NCBI RefSeq assembly: GCF_001310085.1 | Contig: NZ_CP012643.1 | Coordinates: 775,001 to 839,000, forward strand | Length of the DNA stretch: 64,000 bases | Direction: 5' to 3' | From: Rufibacter tibetensis | Lineage (GTDB): Bacteria; Bacteroidota; Bacteroidia; Cytophagales; Hymenobacteraceae | Shown here: piece after piece, positions 28,928-37,970 of the stretch | Position numbering within the stretch: the stretch's first letter is position 1 | How the letters are laid out: each line of letters opens with the position of its first letter | Made by a program: the position numbers and the translations under genes | Notes under the pieces: model-generated | Told to the model about the DNA's origin: nothing | The model's database searches: none | Seen by the model: only the letters and a program-made list of their open reading frames with translations

Positions 28928-29626
28928 ATGACAAGCGTAAAAAGATCAAGAAAATCCATCTTCTTCTTGTTAGGTATTTGTCTACTATTTATCGGTTTTC
29001 TATTAATACTGTATTTCCAAAAAAGTATACTTGGACTAGGCATTCTTTTATTAAGCATACTCCTTGTTATTTGGTCTAACGAAAATTGGAAATACAAACT
29101 GTTCACCATAGCACCGGCCACATTGCTGATGCTTTTCACGTTAGCTAACTCCTATGTTTGGCCAGAGATCTACCTTATACCTGAAGGTTTCAAAGGAAAT
29201 ATTTATGTGGTATTCAATCAGGAGCAGGGGAAACCTAAAGAATTCACTGGATTAACTAGGGTTTACAGAATTCCTGAAAATGGAATCCTTTTTACAAAAT
29301 TTAGCGCAAACATGAGTGCCGACCTCGGGGAATACTATTATGTTTCCAAGTCAGGTATAAAAACAAAAATTAGTGATTTTTCATACAAAAACCTTTCTTC
29401 TCCACATCTAGGTGAATCTCCATTACAGGATAACATCGTAGTATTTTCTCCGCCTTTTCTAAATTTGGTTAATGGAAATGAGAATTCAGAAGGTCTTACA
29501 TTCAAGATTTCGGCTGTAAATCATTGGGGAAGTATTCAAACCTCTGGCTTCACCAGCGCAGAAAGGATTGATAGTGTAGTTCAACTATTAGCGGAAGCAA
29601 GAAAGCAATTCAGGTATTCTGAATAA
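28928..29626 (+). CDS. DUF6843-like membrane protein
   Basis: The 232-residue product from ATG 28928 has a basic start (MTSVKRSRKS) and about three hydrophobic helices within residues 9-75. A soluble domain follows, opening with IYLIPEGFKGNIYVVFNQEQ and VYRIPENGILFTKF. The LPEG-x-x-G-x-x-x-V-x-F and YRIPENGIL motifs are what I associate with DUF6843, of unknown function. The gene is clearly more AT-rich than mutB and the metalloprotease on either side, which suggests acquisition or a faster-evolving gene. An in-frame TTG lies 9 bp upstream. Confidence 0.7.
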   Translation: MTSVKRSRKSIFFLLGICLLFIGFLLILYFQKSILGLGILLLSILLVIWSNENWKYKLFTIAPATLLMLFTLANSYVWPEIYLIPEGFKGNIYVVFNQEQGKPKEFTGLTRVYRIPENGILFTKFSANMSADLGEYYYVSKSGIKTKISDFSYKNLSSPHLGESPLQDNIVVFSPPFLNLVNGNENSEGLTFKISAVNHWGSIQTSGFTSAERIDSVVQLLAEARKQFRYSE

Positions 29627-29853
29627 GCTTTTTTGCCTCCGCTAATAACAAGCGGCGTTATCAAAACAACTTGGCAAGCTTCATCACTTCCCTTTTCCCC
29701 TTCTTTTCCTAAAATACTCCCTTAAACTACCCTCTTTAATTTTCTAATTTTTTTCTTTATTCTTCATTAAACCTTCCAGTTGTTAGTTTTGTCTAAGGCG
29801 CGTGTACTATACACCAAACACAACCCTTTACACAACTTACAAGCAAACCTAGT

Positions 29854-32427
29854 ATGAAGAAATTCTTATTGACGCTGGGGCTGGTTTCCTCTTTTGCCGG
29901 AGTAGCCATGGCTCAGGGTCGCACACAACCCGCCGATTCTACGCGTCGGGTAGCCGGTGCCGCTGGCATGGCAGGTAATGCCGCCAGAAGTGCCAAACCA
30001 AAACCTTACGCTGAGGTCATCACTGACAAAGCCCAATCCAAATCTGGTTTTTTCAAGACCCACAAAGTAGAAGACAAGTACTTCTTTGAACTGGCAGACT
30101 CTGTGTTGGGTCGCGAAATTCTGGTGGTAAACCGTATTTCCAAGGCTGGTGCCGAAGTACGTGCCTCTTCAGGTTATGCCGGTGACCAGATTGGTTCTGC
30201 CGTAGTTATGTTTGAAAAGGGTCCGGATGACCGTATTTTCATGCGGAAAATCTCTTACGCCACCTACAGCCCAGACAGCACCAAGTCTATGTACCAATCG
30301 GTGCAGCGCTCTAACGTGCAGGCTATTGTGGCGGCGTTCAACGTGGCTGCCTATGGCACAAACAACAAGAGCAGCGTCATTGACGTGACCGATTACATCA
30401 AAGGTGAAAACGAAATCTTCTCGTTCAGCTCAGCGGCCGCCAAAACCCGCATCCGTTTGGGTAACTTCATCCCAGACCGCAGCTACATCCAGAACGTGCG
30501 CAGCTTCCCACAAAACGTGGAAGTAACCACCGTAAAAACCTACGTGCTTACCCCTCCAACTACGGGTTTCGGGGCAGCACCTTCCGGGGGAGCCGCAGCC
30601 AACTCTAACCTGAACGGTTCTTCCACCATTGAGGTGAACACATCCATGGTAGTACTGCCTAAGAAGCCCATGCAACCGCGTTACTTTGACCCGCGCGTAG
30701 GTTTCTTCACCGTTGGTTACACAGATTTTGATGCCAATCCGCAAGGCGTAAAGGAAATCCAGATGGTGAAACGCTGGAGACTGGAGCCGAAGGAAAAAGA
30801 CATGGCCAAATACAAGCGCGGTGAACTGGTAGAGCCTAAAGAGCCCATCGTGTTCTACATTGACCCGGCTACGCCGAAGAAATGGGTGCCGTACCTGATA
30901 GCCGGCGTGAACGACTGGCAGAAAGCCTTTGAGAAAGCAGGCTTCAAAAATGCTATCATCGGGAAAGAGGCTCCTTCTGCCAAAGAAAACCCGAACTGGA
31001 GCATAGACGATGCCCGTCACTCGGCCATTGTTTACAAGCCCTCTGAAATCCCGAATGCCAGCGGCCCAAGCATCGCTGACCCACGCAGCGGCGAGATCAT
31101 GGAAAGCCACATTAACTGGTACCACAACGTGATGAAACTGGTGCATGACTGGTATTTCATCCAGACAGCAGCTATTGATCCACGTGCCCGCAAAATGGAG
31201 TTCTCTGACGAACTCATGGGTGACCTGATTCGCTTTGTGTCTTCGCACGAGGTAGGCCATACCATTGGCTTGCGCCACAACTACGGTTCCAGCTCAACGG
31301 TGCCGGTAGAAAACCTGCGTAACAAGAAATGGGTGGAAGCCAACGGCCACACCCCTTCTATCATGGACTACGCCCGTTTCAACTACGTGGCACAGCCAGA
31401 AGACAACATCTCTCCTAAAGGCATCTACCCAAGAATTGGCGATTATGACCTGTGGGCCATTGAGTGGGGTTACCGCATCTTGCCAAACGCCAAAAGTGCC
31501 GAGGCTGAGATACCTCTCCTGAACAAGATGACGGTAGAAAAACTAAAAAACCGTCGCAACTGGTTCGGAACCGAAATCAACCCTGATGATCCGCACTCTC
31601 AGAACGAGGACTTGAGTGACAACGCCATGAAAGCTTCTGAGTACGGCATCAAAAACCTGCAGCGAATTCTGGCTAAACTTCCTGAGTGGACCCGCGAAGA
31701 AAACGAAGGCTATGAGAACCTGGAGAACATGTATGGTCAGCTGACCACCCAGTTTAACCGGTACATGGGCCACGTAGCCAAGAACATTGGTGGTATCTAC
31801 GAAAACCCGAAAACGGTTGAAATGGAAGGCTCGGTATATGAGCGTACGCCGGCGGCCACGCAGAAAGAGGCTATGACGTTCCTAGACAAGCAGCTGTTTA
31901 CCACGCCCACCTGGTTATTGGCACCTAACGTGCTAAACAACACTGGGTCTAACCCATTGGTGGTGGTTTCCCGCAGCCAGCAAGCCGTATTGAACCGCCT
32001 CATCAGCAACGCCACCCTGACCAAACTGATTGCCGCCGAAGCCTTGGACGGAGCCAAAGCCTACAAGGTGACCGACTTCTTCAATGACATGAACGGTTCA
32101 ATCTTCAAGGAGGTAAAAAACAAGCAGGCCATTGACGTGTACCGCCGCAACCTGCAGAAAATGTATGTGCAGGAATTGATTGACATCGTGAAACCAGCTC
32201 CGGCTCCAACCGGTGCCCAGGCAGCCCAGCAAGGTGGCAGAGGTGGTAACACCGCTCCAACCATGGATGCCCGGACGAGCGATGTGGTTTCTGTGGCTAA
32301 AGCCGAGTTACGCAACATCAACAACATGATCAAAGCATCGGCTGCGACGCAGTCAGACTCATTGAGCAACTACCACTTGCTGGATCTTTCTGACCGCATC
32401 AACGAAGCCCTGGACCCAAGAAGCTAA
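29854..32427 (+). CDS. secreted zinc-dependent metalloprotease (DUF5117/DUF5118 metzincin)
   Basis: Large exported metallopeptidase of 857 residues. A signal peptide (MKKFLLTLGLVSSFAGVAMA) is followed by DUF5118/DUF5117-type regions (DKAQSKSGFFKTHKVEDKY; LGREILVVNRISKAG). The catalytic domain has the metzincin motif HEVGHTIGLRH, giving zinc ligands His465, His469 and His475 with Glu466 as the base, and a downstream PSIMDYARFNY Met-turn. A C-terminal helical domain of about 300 residues has a Pro/Ala/Gly-rich insertion near residues 785-805. No T9SS sorting domain is seen. It is monocistronic with a clear terminator. Confidence 0.92.
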   Translation: MKKFLLTLGLVSSFAGVAMAQGRTQPADSTRRVAGAAGMAGNAARSAKPKPYAEVITDKAQSKSGFFKTHKVEDKYFFELADSVLGREILVVNRISKAGAEVRASSGYAGDQIGSAVVMFEKGPDDRIFMRKISYATYSPDSTKSMYQSVQRSNVQAIVAAFNVAAYGTNNKSSVIDVTDYIKGENEIFSFSSAAAKTRIRLGNFIPDRSYIQNVRSFPQNVEVTTVKTYVLTPPTTGFGAAPSGGAAANSNLNGSSTIEVNTSMVVLPKKPMQPRYFDPRVGFFTVGYTDFDANPQGVKEIQMVKRWRLEPKEKDMAKYKRGELVEPKEPIVFYIDPATPKKWVPYLIAGVNDWQKAFEKAGFKNAIIGKEAPSAKENPNWSIDDARHSAIVYKPSEIPNASGPSIADPRSGEIMESHINWYHNVMKLVHDWYFIQTAAIDPRARKMEFSDELMGDLIRFVSSHEVGHTIGLRHNYGSSSTVPVENLRNKKWVEANGHTPSIMDYARFNYVAQPEDNISPKGIYPRIGDYDLWAIEWGYRILPNAKSAEAEIPLLNKMTVEKLKNRRNWFGTEINPDDPHSQNEDLSDNAMKASEYGIKNLQRILAKLPEWTREENEGYENLENMYGQLTTQFNRYMGHVAKNIGGIYENPKTVEMEGSVYERTPAATQKEAMTFLDKQLFTTPTWLLAPNVLNNTGSNPLVVVSRSQQAVLNRLISNATLTKLIAAEALDGAKAYKVTDFFNDMNGSIFKEVKNKQAIDVYRRNLQKMYVQELIDIVKPAPAPTGAQAAQQGGRGGNTAPTMDARTSDVVSVAKAELRNINNMIKASAATQSDSLSNYHLLDLSDRINEALDPRS

Positions 32428-32444
32428 TTTCTTCGGTTTGTATC

Positions 32445-32486
32445 ACGCAAAAGAGCGGCACCCCAACAGGTGCCGCTCTTTTGCGT
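32445..32486 (+). terminator. 18-bp perfect hairpin after the metalloprotease gene
   Basis: Arms 32445-32462 and 32469-32486 are exact reverse complements; a short T stretch closes the right arm. It starts 18 bp after the stop. Confidence 0.8.
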
Positions 32487-32771
32487 TTACAGGATTCCTG
32501 TTTCTGTTTACAGGTTCTTTTCCAGAAAGTCTTGCCAAACAGAGGAACAATATTTTGCCCCCCAATTCGCTTATTAGATACAGACCAACGGTTGAAAGAT
32601 AGCTTGAAACCTGTATTTCAGAAGATTTCCAGTTGATAATAAGTTTATTTTCAACCTCTTGCCTTTTTTCAGGAAAGAAGCCTTTTTTCCTGAAGAAGCG
32701 GAACCTAAACGCAGCCTTGATTCTGGCCCAATCTTTGAAATCGACACAAAAACTGAATTGCTTACGTGAAG

Positions 32772-33941
32772 ATGAAGAACACATTAAAACTTTTGCTTCT
32801 GCTTCCACTATGGTTTCTTTCCCTGGCAGCCACGGCTCAGAAGGAAGCCACCACCTGGTATTTCGGAAACAATGCAGGGTTGTCTTTTGCTGATCCTGCC
32901 AACCCCCAGCCCCTAAAAGACGGAAACATGTTTAGCGAGGAAGGCTGCGCCGTGCTTTCAGATGCGTTAGGCAACCTCCTGTTTTACACCAACGGCATGC
33001 AGGTCTGGAACCGCAACAAGCAGATCATGGCCGGCGGCGATTCCCTCAAAGGTCATGAGTCCTCCACCCAGTCGGCGGTTATCCTGCCTAAACCTGGTTC
33101 TCAGCACCTGTACTACCTTTTCACCACCGATTTTCAGGGCCAGAGCCATGGCTTGCAGTACCACCTCATTGACTTAAGCCGGAACGGAGGCCTGGGCGAA
33201 GTGGTATCTAAAAACAACCTCGTCTTTGCGCCCGTGACCGAAAAACTTACCGCCGTGAAGCACCGCAACGGCCGTGATTACTGGGTGATTACGCACCGGT
33301 GGAACAGTTCGGCCTTTTATGCCTATCTCGTTAGCTCCAACGGAATCACCTTTAAACCCGTGGAAAGCCACTTGGGCAGCATTCACGCCGGTGATAACGG
33401 TGCCACCATTGGTTACATGAAAGCCTCGCCTACCGGCGAAAAACTGGCCGTAGCTACCTGGGCTGCCGTGAACAAAATAGAGGTATTCAGCTTCAACAAC
33501 GAAAACGGGAAACTAGCCATAGCGGTAGATTTGGGCAAATTTGACGAAGCCTACGGCGTAGAATTCTCTCCGGACGGCACCAAACTGTACGGCGGAAAGA
33601 ACGGTATTGCTGGGGGCGAAGCCCGTATCTTCCAGTTTGACCTGGCAGCCGGAACCCCAGACGCCATCATCCACTCGGGAAAGCAAGTGGCCAAAAGCGT
33701 CAGCCGCAAGATTGGCGCTCTGCAATTGGGACCCGACGGCCGGATTTACGTGGCTCGCAACAACAGCAACTGGCTGGGCATCATCCGTAATCCGAATGCC
33801 TTAGGCCCGGACTGCGACTACAAAGACGCTGGCATCAATTTAGGTACTCAGAAAAGCGCCTTGGGCCTTCCCAACTTTCCAGGGTTCTATTTCCAGAACC
33901 TGTCGCCCTCTACCACTTCATTGCTGCCTACCAAGCAGTAA
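32772..33941 (+). CDS. secreted beta-propeller-like protein
   Basis: The 389-residue product from ATG 32772 has a signal peptide (MKNTLKLLLLLPLWFLSLAATA) and then the TTWYFGNNAGLSF motif that opens many T9SS-exported propeller/PKD proteins in Bacteroidota. Repeated beta blades follow: GNLLFYTNGMQVWN, HLYYLFTTDFQGQ, YWVITHRWNSSAFYAY, LAVATWAAVNKIEVF and GVEFSPDGTKLYGG, the last a PD40/WD40-like blade. Unlike most relatives it has no PKD domains and no C-terminal sorting domain, so it may stay in the periplasm. An in-frame GTG at 32766 is less likely as the start. Confidence 0.75.
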   Translation: MKNTLKLLLLLPLWFLSLAATAQKEATTWYFGNNAGLSFADPANPQPLKDGNMFSEEGCAVLSDALGNLLFYTNGMQVWNRNKQIMAGGDSLKGHESSTQSAVILPKPGSQHLYYLFTTDFQGQSHGLQYHLIDLSRNGGLGEVVSKNNLVFAPVTEKLTAVKHRNGRDYWVITHRWNSSAFYAYLVSSNGITFKPVESHLGSIHAGDNGATIGYMKASPTGEKLAVATWAAVNKIEVFSFNNENGKLAIAVDLGKFDEAYGVEFSPDGTKLYGGKNGIAGGEARIFQFDLAAGTPDAIIHSGKQVAKSVSRKIGALQLGPDGRIYVARNNSNWLGIIRNPNALGPDCDYKDAGINLGTQKSALGLPNFPGFYFQNLSPSTTSLLPTKQ

Positions 33942-33969
33942 CCATCCGCCCATTCGTACTTAGTGATAC

Positions 33970-34010
33970 AAGACCGTCTCTCCTTTGAAGGTAAGACGGT
34001 CTTATTTTTT
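33970..34010 (+). terminator. Rho-independent terminator after the propeller gene
   Basis: AAGACCGTCT (33970-33979) pairs with AGACGGTCTT (33994-34003), followed by a six-T tract. Confidence 0.9.
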
Positions 34011-34065
34011 AGTCACCACTTTCCAGAAACAGCGGCAGAAGACAGGACTAATTTCTATTTTTCGC

Positions 34066-34090
34066 GTACTTTTCTGAAAACAGCCCCATA
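34066..34090 (+). repeat. dispersed palindromic intergenic element, copy 5
   Basis: TACTTTTCTGAAAACAGCCC then CATA; it lies immediately upstream of the meaB start codon. Confidence 0.5.
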
Positions 34091-34094
34091 ACGA

Positions 34095-35078
34095 GTGCCG
34101 AAACGATTTACCCCAGACGAGTATGCCGCCGGAGTTTTATCCGGAAACCGGGTACTCCTGAGCCGCGCCATTACTTTAGTGGAAAGTACCTTGCCCTCTG
34201 ACCAGGCATTGGCCCACGCGGTCATGGAACAGGTACTGCCGCAGGCGGGAAAATCGGTGAGGGTGGGCATTACAGGCGTGCCCGGAGTGGGCAAGAGTAC
34301 GTTCATTGAGGCCTTCGGGAATCACCTGTTAGAACAGCACGGCAAGAAACTAGCGGTGCTGGCCATTGACCCTACCAGCCAACGTACCGGGGGCAGTATT
34401 CTGGGTGATAAAACCCGAATGGAAACTCTGTCTGCTAACCCGAACGCGTACATCCGGCCTTCACCGGCGGGTAAGACCTTGGGCGGGGTGGCCCGCAGTA
34501 CCCGCGAAAGCATCTTGTTGTGCGAAGCCGCCGGTTTTGACGTGATCTTTGTGGAGACCGTAGGTGTAGGCCAGTCTGAAACAGCGGTGCACGAGATGGT
34601 GGATTTCTTCCTGCTCTTGATGCTGGCCGGCGCCGGAGATGAACTGCAGGGCATCAAGAAAGGCATCATGGAAATGGCCGATGCTATTGCTATCACCAAA
34701 GCCGACGGCCCTAACCTCCACCCTGCCACCAGTGCCCAAGCCGAGTACCAGGGCGCTTTACACCTCTTTCCGCTGGGCAAGTCGCAATGGAGCCCTAAAG
34801 TAACCGTTTGCTCTGCTTACGAGAAAAGCGGGTTAGGCCCTATCTGGGATTCCGTTATGGAGTACGTGCAGCTAACGCAACAGAACGGTTACTTTCACCA
34901 CCGCCGGCAAGAGCAGAATCTGCATTGGCTTCGGCACAGCATCAGGCAACAACTGGAGGAGCGCTTTTACCAGCATCCGGCCGTGCAGGCGCAATGGGAA
35001 ACTATCTCCAACCAGGTGACCCAGGGGCAGAAATCTCCTTTTGCCGCAGCAGCGGAGTTGTTCCAACTGCTTCCATAA
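34095..35078 (+). CDS. meaB: methylmalonyl-CoA mutase-associated GTPase MeaB
   Basis: G3E-family GTPase that loads and protects adenosylcobalamin on methylmalonyl-CoA mutase. The 327 residues show Walker A GVPGVGKST, the DPTSQRTGGSILGDKTRM switch region, DVIFVETVGVGQSE, and an AITKADG base-specificity motif, with a C-terminal dimerisation helix. The start is GTG at 34095: an in-frame TAA lies at 34089-34091 and the first residues (PKRFTPDEYAAGVL) fit the family. It is near, but not in, the mutA-mutB operon; three unrelated genes separate them. Confidence 0.95.
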   Translation: MPKRFTPDEYAAGVLSGNRVLLSRAITLVESTLPSDQALAHAVMEQVLPQAGKSVRVGITGVPGVGKSTFIEAFGNHLLEQHGKKLAVLAIDPTSQRTGGSILGDKTRMETLSANPNAYIRPSPAGKTLGGVARSTRESILLCEAAGFDVIFVETVGVGQSETAVHEMVDFFLLLMLAGAGDELQGIKKGIMEMADAIAITKADGPNLHPATSAQAEYQGALHLFPLGKSQWSPKVTVCSAYEKSGLGPIWDSVMEYVQLTQQNGYFHHRRQEQNLHWLRHSIRQQLEERFYQHPAVQAQWETISNQVTQGQKSPFAAAAELFQLLP

Positions 35079-35090
35079 GGCTGCGTTCTT

Positions 35091-35118
35091 GGCTTGTTTT
35101 CCCAAGAAGACATCAAAA
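35091..35118 (+). repeat. dispersed palindromic intergenic element, copy 6 (degenerate)
   Basis: GGCTTGTTTTCCCAAGAAGA followed by CATCAAAA; the left half fits the consensus, the right half is diverged. Confidence 0.3.
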
Positions 35119-35159
35119 ATGCGGAGACAAAGCAATGCCTGGTTTTTACGGAGGCAGAT

Positions 35160-35189
35160 GTAGGGGCAACCACAAGGGATTGCCCCTAC
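35160..35189. terminator. 10-bp hairpin between convergent meaB and xerD
   Basis: GTAGGGGCAA (35160-35169) pairs with TTGCCCCTAC (35180-35189). It could terminate both genes. Its GTAGGGGCAA sequence resembles a widespread small palindromic repeat, so it may be a mobile REP-like unit. Confidence 0.5.
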
Positions 35190-35192
35190 TGG

Positions 35193-36092
35193 TTAACTTC
35201 TGGGGTGAAATTCCTGAATAACCTGTTTCAGGTAATCACGGTCTAAGTGGGTGTAAATCTCAGTGGTGGTGATGGATTCGTGGCCCAGCATTTCCTGCAC
35301 GGCACGCAAATCTGCCCCCCCTTCAATGAGGTGCGTAGCGAAGGAGTGACGGAAAGTATGCGGGCTGATGCTTTTCTGTAAACCCACTTTGGCCGCCAGG
35401 TCTTTGATGATGTTGAACACCATCACACGGCTGAGGCTGGCGCCCCGGCGGTTCAGGAACACAAAATCTTCGTGGCCTCTTTTAATGGGCTGCCGGCGGC
35501 GAACCCCATCCAAATACAGCCTGATGTATTTCAAGGCATCACGACCGATGGGCACCAGCCGTTCTTTGTTTCCTTTTCCGGTAATGCGCAGAAAACCCAG
35601 GTCCTCATATAGGTTGCTAATTTTGAGTTCAATCAACTCGGTGACGCGCAGCCCTGAACTGTAGAGCGTCTCCAGCATGGCTTTGTTGCGGGTGCCTTCC
35701 GGAGTGCTTACATCAATGGCCTCAAAGAGCGTGACAATTTCGTCATAGCTGAGGGTATCTGGGAGCTTACGTTGCAGCTTGGGGCTCTCAATGGTTTCAG
35801 TGGGGTCTGCGTCCAGCACGTCTTCCATGATCAGGAACTTGTAGAAGGCCCTGATGCCGGAGATGGTACGCGCCTGTGAATGCGCCGTCATGCCCAGGGT
35901 ATTAATCCATTCCAGAAAGCCTTGCAGGTGCTTGGCTTCCACTGCCAGAGGCCCTACTTCTTGTTGGGTAATCTCAAAATATTGTACCAGTTTGCGCACA
36001 TCCCGCAGATAGGCTTCTACAGAGTGACTGGACAGGGATTTCTCCAGCTGGAGGTATCCCTGAAATTGGGTTAAGCTTACGGACCAGTTCAT
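35193..36092 (-). CDS. xerD: site-specific tyrosine recombinase XerD-like
   Basis: Cytosolic recombinase expected to resolve chromosome dimers at dif. The 299 residues have an N-terminal core-binding SAM-like domain (about 1-90) and a catalytic domain with Arg in SSGLRVTELIEL, Lys in GKGNKERLVPIG, the HTFRHSFATHL His/Arg pair, His in MLGHESITTTEIY and the nucleophile Tyr in EIYTHLDRDYLK. Length and motifs match chromosomal Xer recombinases rather than integrases. No mobile element flanks it. No dif site was recognised. Confidence 0.92.
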   Translation of the reverse strand: MNWSVSLTQFQGYLQLEKSLSSHSVEAYLRDVRKLVQYFEITQQEVGPLAVEAKHLQGFLEWINTLGMTAHSQARTISGIRAFYKFLIMEDVLDADPTETIESPKLQRKLPDTLSYDEIVTLFEAIDVSTPEGTRNKAMLETLYSSGLRVTELIELKISNLYEDLGFLRITGKGNKERLVPIGRDALKYIRLYLDGVRRRQPIKRGHEDFVFLNRRGASLSRVMVFNIIKDLAAKVGLQKSISPHTFRHSFATHLIEGGADLRAVQEMLGHESITTTEIYTHLDRDYLKQVIQEFHPRS

Positions 36093-36181
36093 TGGGGGAG
36101 GTAAAAACTAAATATAGTAAAATCTCCGTATAAGTTGCAAATGGAAGAAAAGGACATAGCTACCCAAAGGTAGTAATTGCG

Positions 36182-36189
36182 TACATTTG
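36182..36189 (+). promoter_or_regulatory. candidate -7 element of aroQ (TACATTTG)
   Basis: Matches TAnnTTTG and ends 49 bp before the aroQ ATG, in the divergent xerD/aroQ region. Confidence 0.5.
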
Positions 36190-36238
36190 GACATGATCCT
36201 GGGTGCACTTTCAGGGCACCGCGCAAACTACTACCGCT

Positions 36239-36697
36239 ATGAAAATACTGATTCTCAATGGACCTAACCTCAACTTATTGGGTCGCCGCGAAAAATCTAT
36301 TTATGGGTCCCGCTCCTTTGAAGATTATTTGGAAAAAGACCTTATTCCCGGTTTTCCCAACATGGAACTGGAGTTTTTCCAATCTAACATAGAGGGTGCT
36401 CTCATAGATAAACTACACGAGGTGGGATTCCATTACCACGGCATTTTGCTCAACGCCGGGGCTTACACACACTCCAGCCTGGCTTTGGCAGATGCCATTG
36501 CGGCCATTGAGACACCCGTGATTGAGATTCATATCTCCAACGTGTTCGCCCGTGAGGCTACCCGGCACGTGACCTATATTGGCGGAAGGTGCGTAGGCAG
36601 CATTAGTGGATTTGGCCTGGAAAGCTATCGGCTTGCCTTGCAGTACTTTGAGCGGCAGAAGCCTAATAAGGTAGGATTTACATACACCAAAGCGTAA
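36239..36697 (+). CDS. aroQ: type II 3-dehydroquinate dehydratase
   Basis: Third step of the shikimate pathway, converting 3-dehydroquinate to 3-dehydroshikimate; dodecameric cytosolic enzyme. From ATG 36239 (MKILILNGPNLNLLGRRE) it has 152 residues with the catalytic Tyr in the lid segment (KSIYGSRSFEDY), Asn and His residues in LLNAGAYTHSSLALADAI, and EIHISNVFAREATRHVTYI. The frame opens upstream at 36203, but NGPNLNLLG at residues 7-15 fits the shorter start. It is not linked to other aro genes. Confidence 0.97.
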   Translation: MKILILNGPNLNLLGRREKSIYGSRSFEDYLEKDLIPGFPNMELEFFQSNIEGALIDKLHEVGFHYHGILLNAGAYTHSSLALADAIAAIETPVIEIHISNVFAREATRHVTYIGGRCVGSISGFGLESYRLALQYFERQKPNKVGFTYTKA

Positions 36698-36754
36698 CCA
36701 GCATACGTTTTTCCCGTGTAGGTCATATCAGGCAGGGGTGCCTGTGATTGTTTT

Positions 36755-36785
36755 GGGCATGTTTTCAGAAAAACAGGCTTAAAAT
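36755..36785 (+). repeat. dispersed palindromic intergenic element, copy 7
   Basis: GGGCATGTTTTCAGAAAAAC followed by AGGCTTAAAAT; preceded by TTTT. One of the clearest copies. Confidence 0.55.
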
Positions 36786-36864
36786 CTTTTCTGCTCCTCC
36801 CCTACGGCCAAGTACAATTGTTCCTTATTTTTACACTACGTTCCACCACAACCACCCCCAGCTC

Positions 36865-37926
36865 ATGCTCAATTTCTATCCGGGTCCGTCTCAGGTTTAC
36901 CCCGAGGTTCGGGATTACCTGACCTTGGCGTATGATGAAGGAATGCTCAGTATTCCGCACCGCGGAGAGCGTTTCGTTCAGATGATGCGGGACCTGGTAG
37001 GCCTGATGCGAACCAAACTCAACATTCCGCAGGACTACTACATTTACTTCACCTCTTCTGCTACGGAGTGCTGGGAGATACTGACCCAGAGCCTGACCCC
37101 GCACAAAAGCCTGCACCTGTACAATGGCGCGTTTGGGGAGAAATGGTACCAGTATGCGAAACGGCTTCGGCCGGATTCTTACGGACAGTCTTTTGGGTTG
37201 GAGGACGTACTGGATGCCCCTAACCTTCCGGTGGAGGATGATACTGACCTGATTTGCGTAACCCAGACCGAGACCTCTAATGGAACGCAGGTGAGCATGA
37301 ACACGCTCCTGAAACTGCAGAACCAGTTCAAGGACCCCTTGTTAGCGGTTGACGCTACGTCCAGCATGGCAGGCGCCAACCTGAAATTCATAAGAGCCGA
37401 TATCTGGTTTGCCTCGGTGCAGAAGTGTTTTGGGCTGCCGTCTGGGATGGGCGTGTTGGTTTGTTCACCGCGCACCATTCAGCGGGCCAAAACCCTTAAC
37501 GACCGGAAGCACTACAACAGCCTGTTGTTCCTGCACGAGAAAATGCTCAATTACCAGACGGCCTTCACTCCCAACGTGCTCAATCTGTTCCTGCTTAAGA
37601 AAGTGCTGGAACAGCGTCCCATTATCAAGAACATTGACCAGCATCTGTCGCAAAGGGCGCATGACCTGTACACGTTTCTTGATGAACTCACGGAGGTACA
37701 CCTGTTGGTAGAGAACCCCGAGGTGCGTTCCCCAACCGTCATCGCCGTGAAAGGAACCGACCGTTGGGTGCAGGAAGCCAAGCGTTTAGCCACCGCCCAA
37801 AACATCACCCTGGGCAACGGCTACGGGCAATGGGCCAAGAACACCTTCCGGATAGCCAATTTCCCCGCCATCTCAGATGCTGAATATGATGTGCTCCGGC
37901 ATTTCATATCTAGCCATTATCACTAA
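36865..37926 (+). CDS. PLP-dependent class V aminotransferase (phosphoserine aminotransferase-like)
   Basis: Fold type I aminotransferase of 353 residues from ATG 36865 (MLNFYPGPSQVYPEVRDYL). It has the FYPGPS start of SerC/alanine-glyoxylate-like enzymes, the TSSATECWEILTQSL PLP-phosphate loop, VTQTETSNGTQV, the AVDATSSMAG segment with the Asp that contacts the ring nitrogen, and the Schiff-base Lys in ASVQKCFGLPSGMGVLV. It probably acts in serine or glyoxylate metabolism, but the substrate is not certain. The open frame from 36748 includes a non-conserved leader and part of the repeat element. Confidence 0.85.
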   Translation: MLNFYPGPSQVYPEVRDYLTLAYDEGMLSIPHRGERFVQMMRDLVGLMRTKLNIPQDYYIYFTSSATECWEILTQSLTPHKSLHLYNGAFGEKWYQYAKRLRPDSYGQSFGLEDVLDAPNLPVEDDTDLICVTQTETSNGTQVSMNTLLKLQNQFKDPLLAVDATSSMAGANLKFIRADIWFASVQKCFGLPSGMGVLVCSPRTIQRAKTLNDRKHYNSLLFLHEKMLNYQTAFTPNVLNLFLLKKVLEQRPIIKNIDQHLSQRAHDLYTFLDELTEVHLLVENPEVRSPTVIAVKGTDRWVQEAKRLATAQNITLGNGYGQWAKNTFRIANFPAISDAEYDVLRHFISSHYH

Positions 37927-37970
37927 TTTCGCGGCTGAAACAACACGCTAACGTTGTTGCCTCAGCCCAC

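Noticed and set aside
35193..36092. XerD-like recombinase as a phage or genomic-island integrase
   Set aside because: Length and motifs match chromosomal XerD, there is no tRNA nearby, and neighbours are housekeeping genes.
36748..36864. 39-residue leader on the class V aminotransferase
   Set aside because: It contains part of the dispersed intergenic element, and the family starts at the FYPGPS motif.
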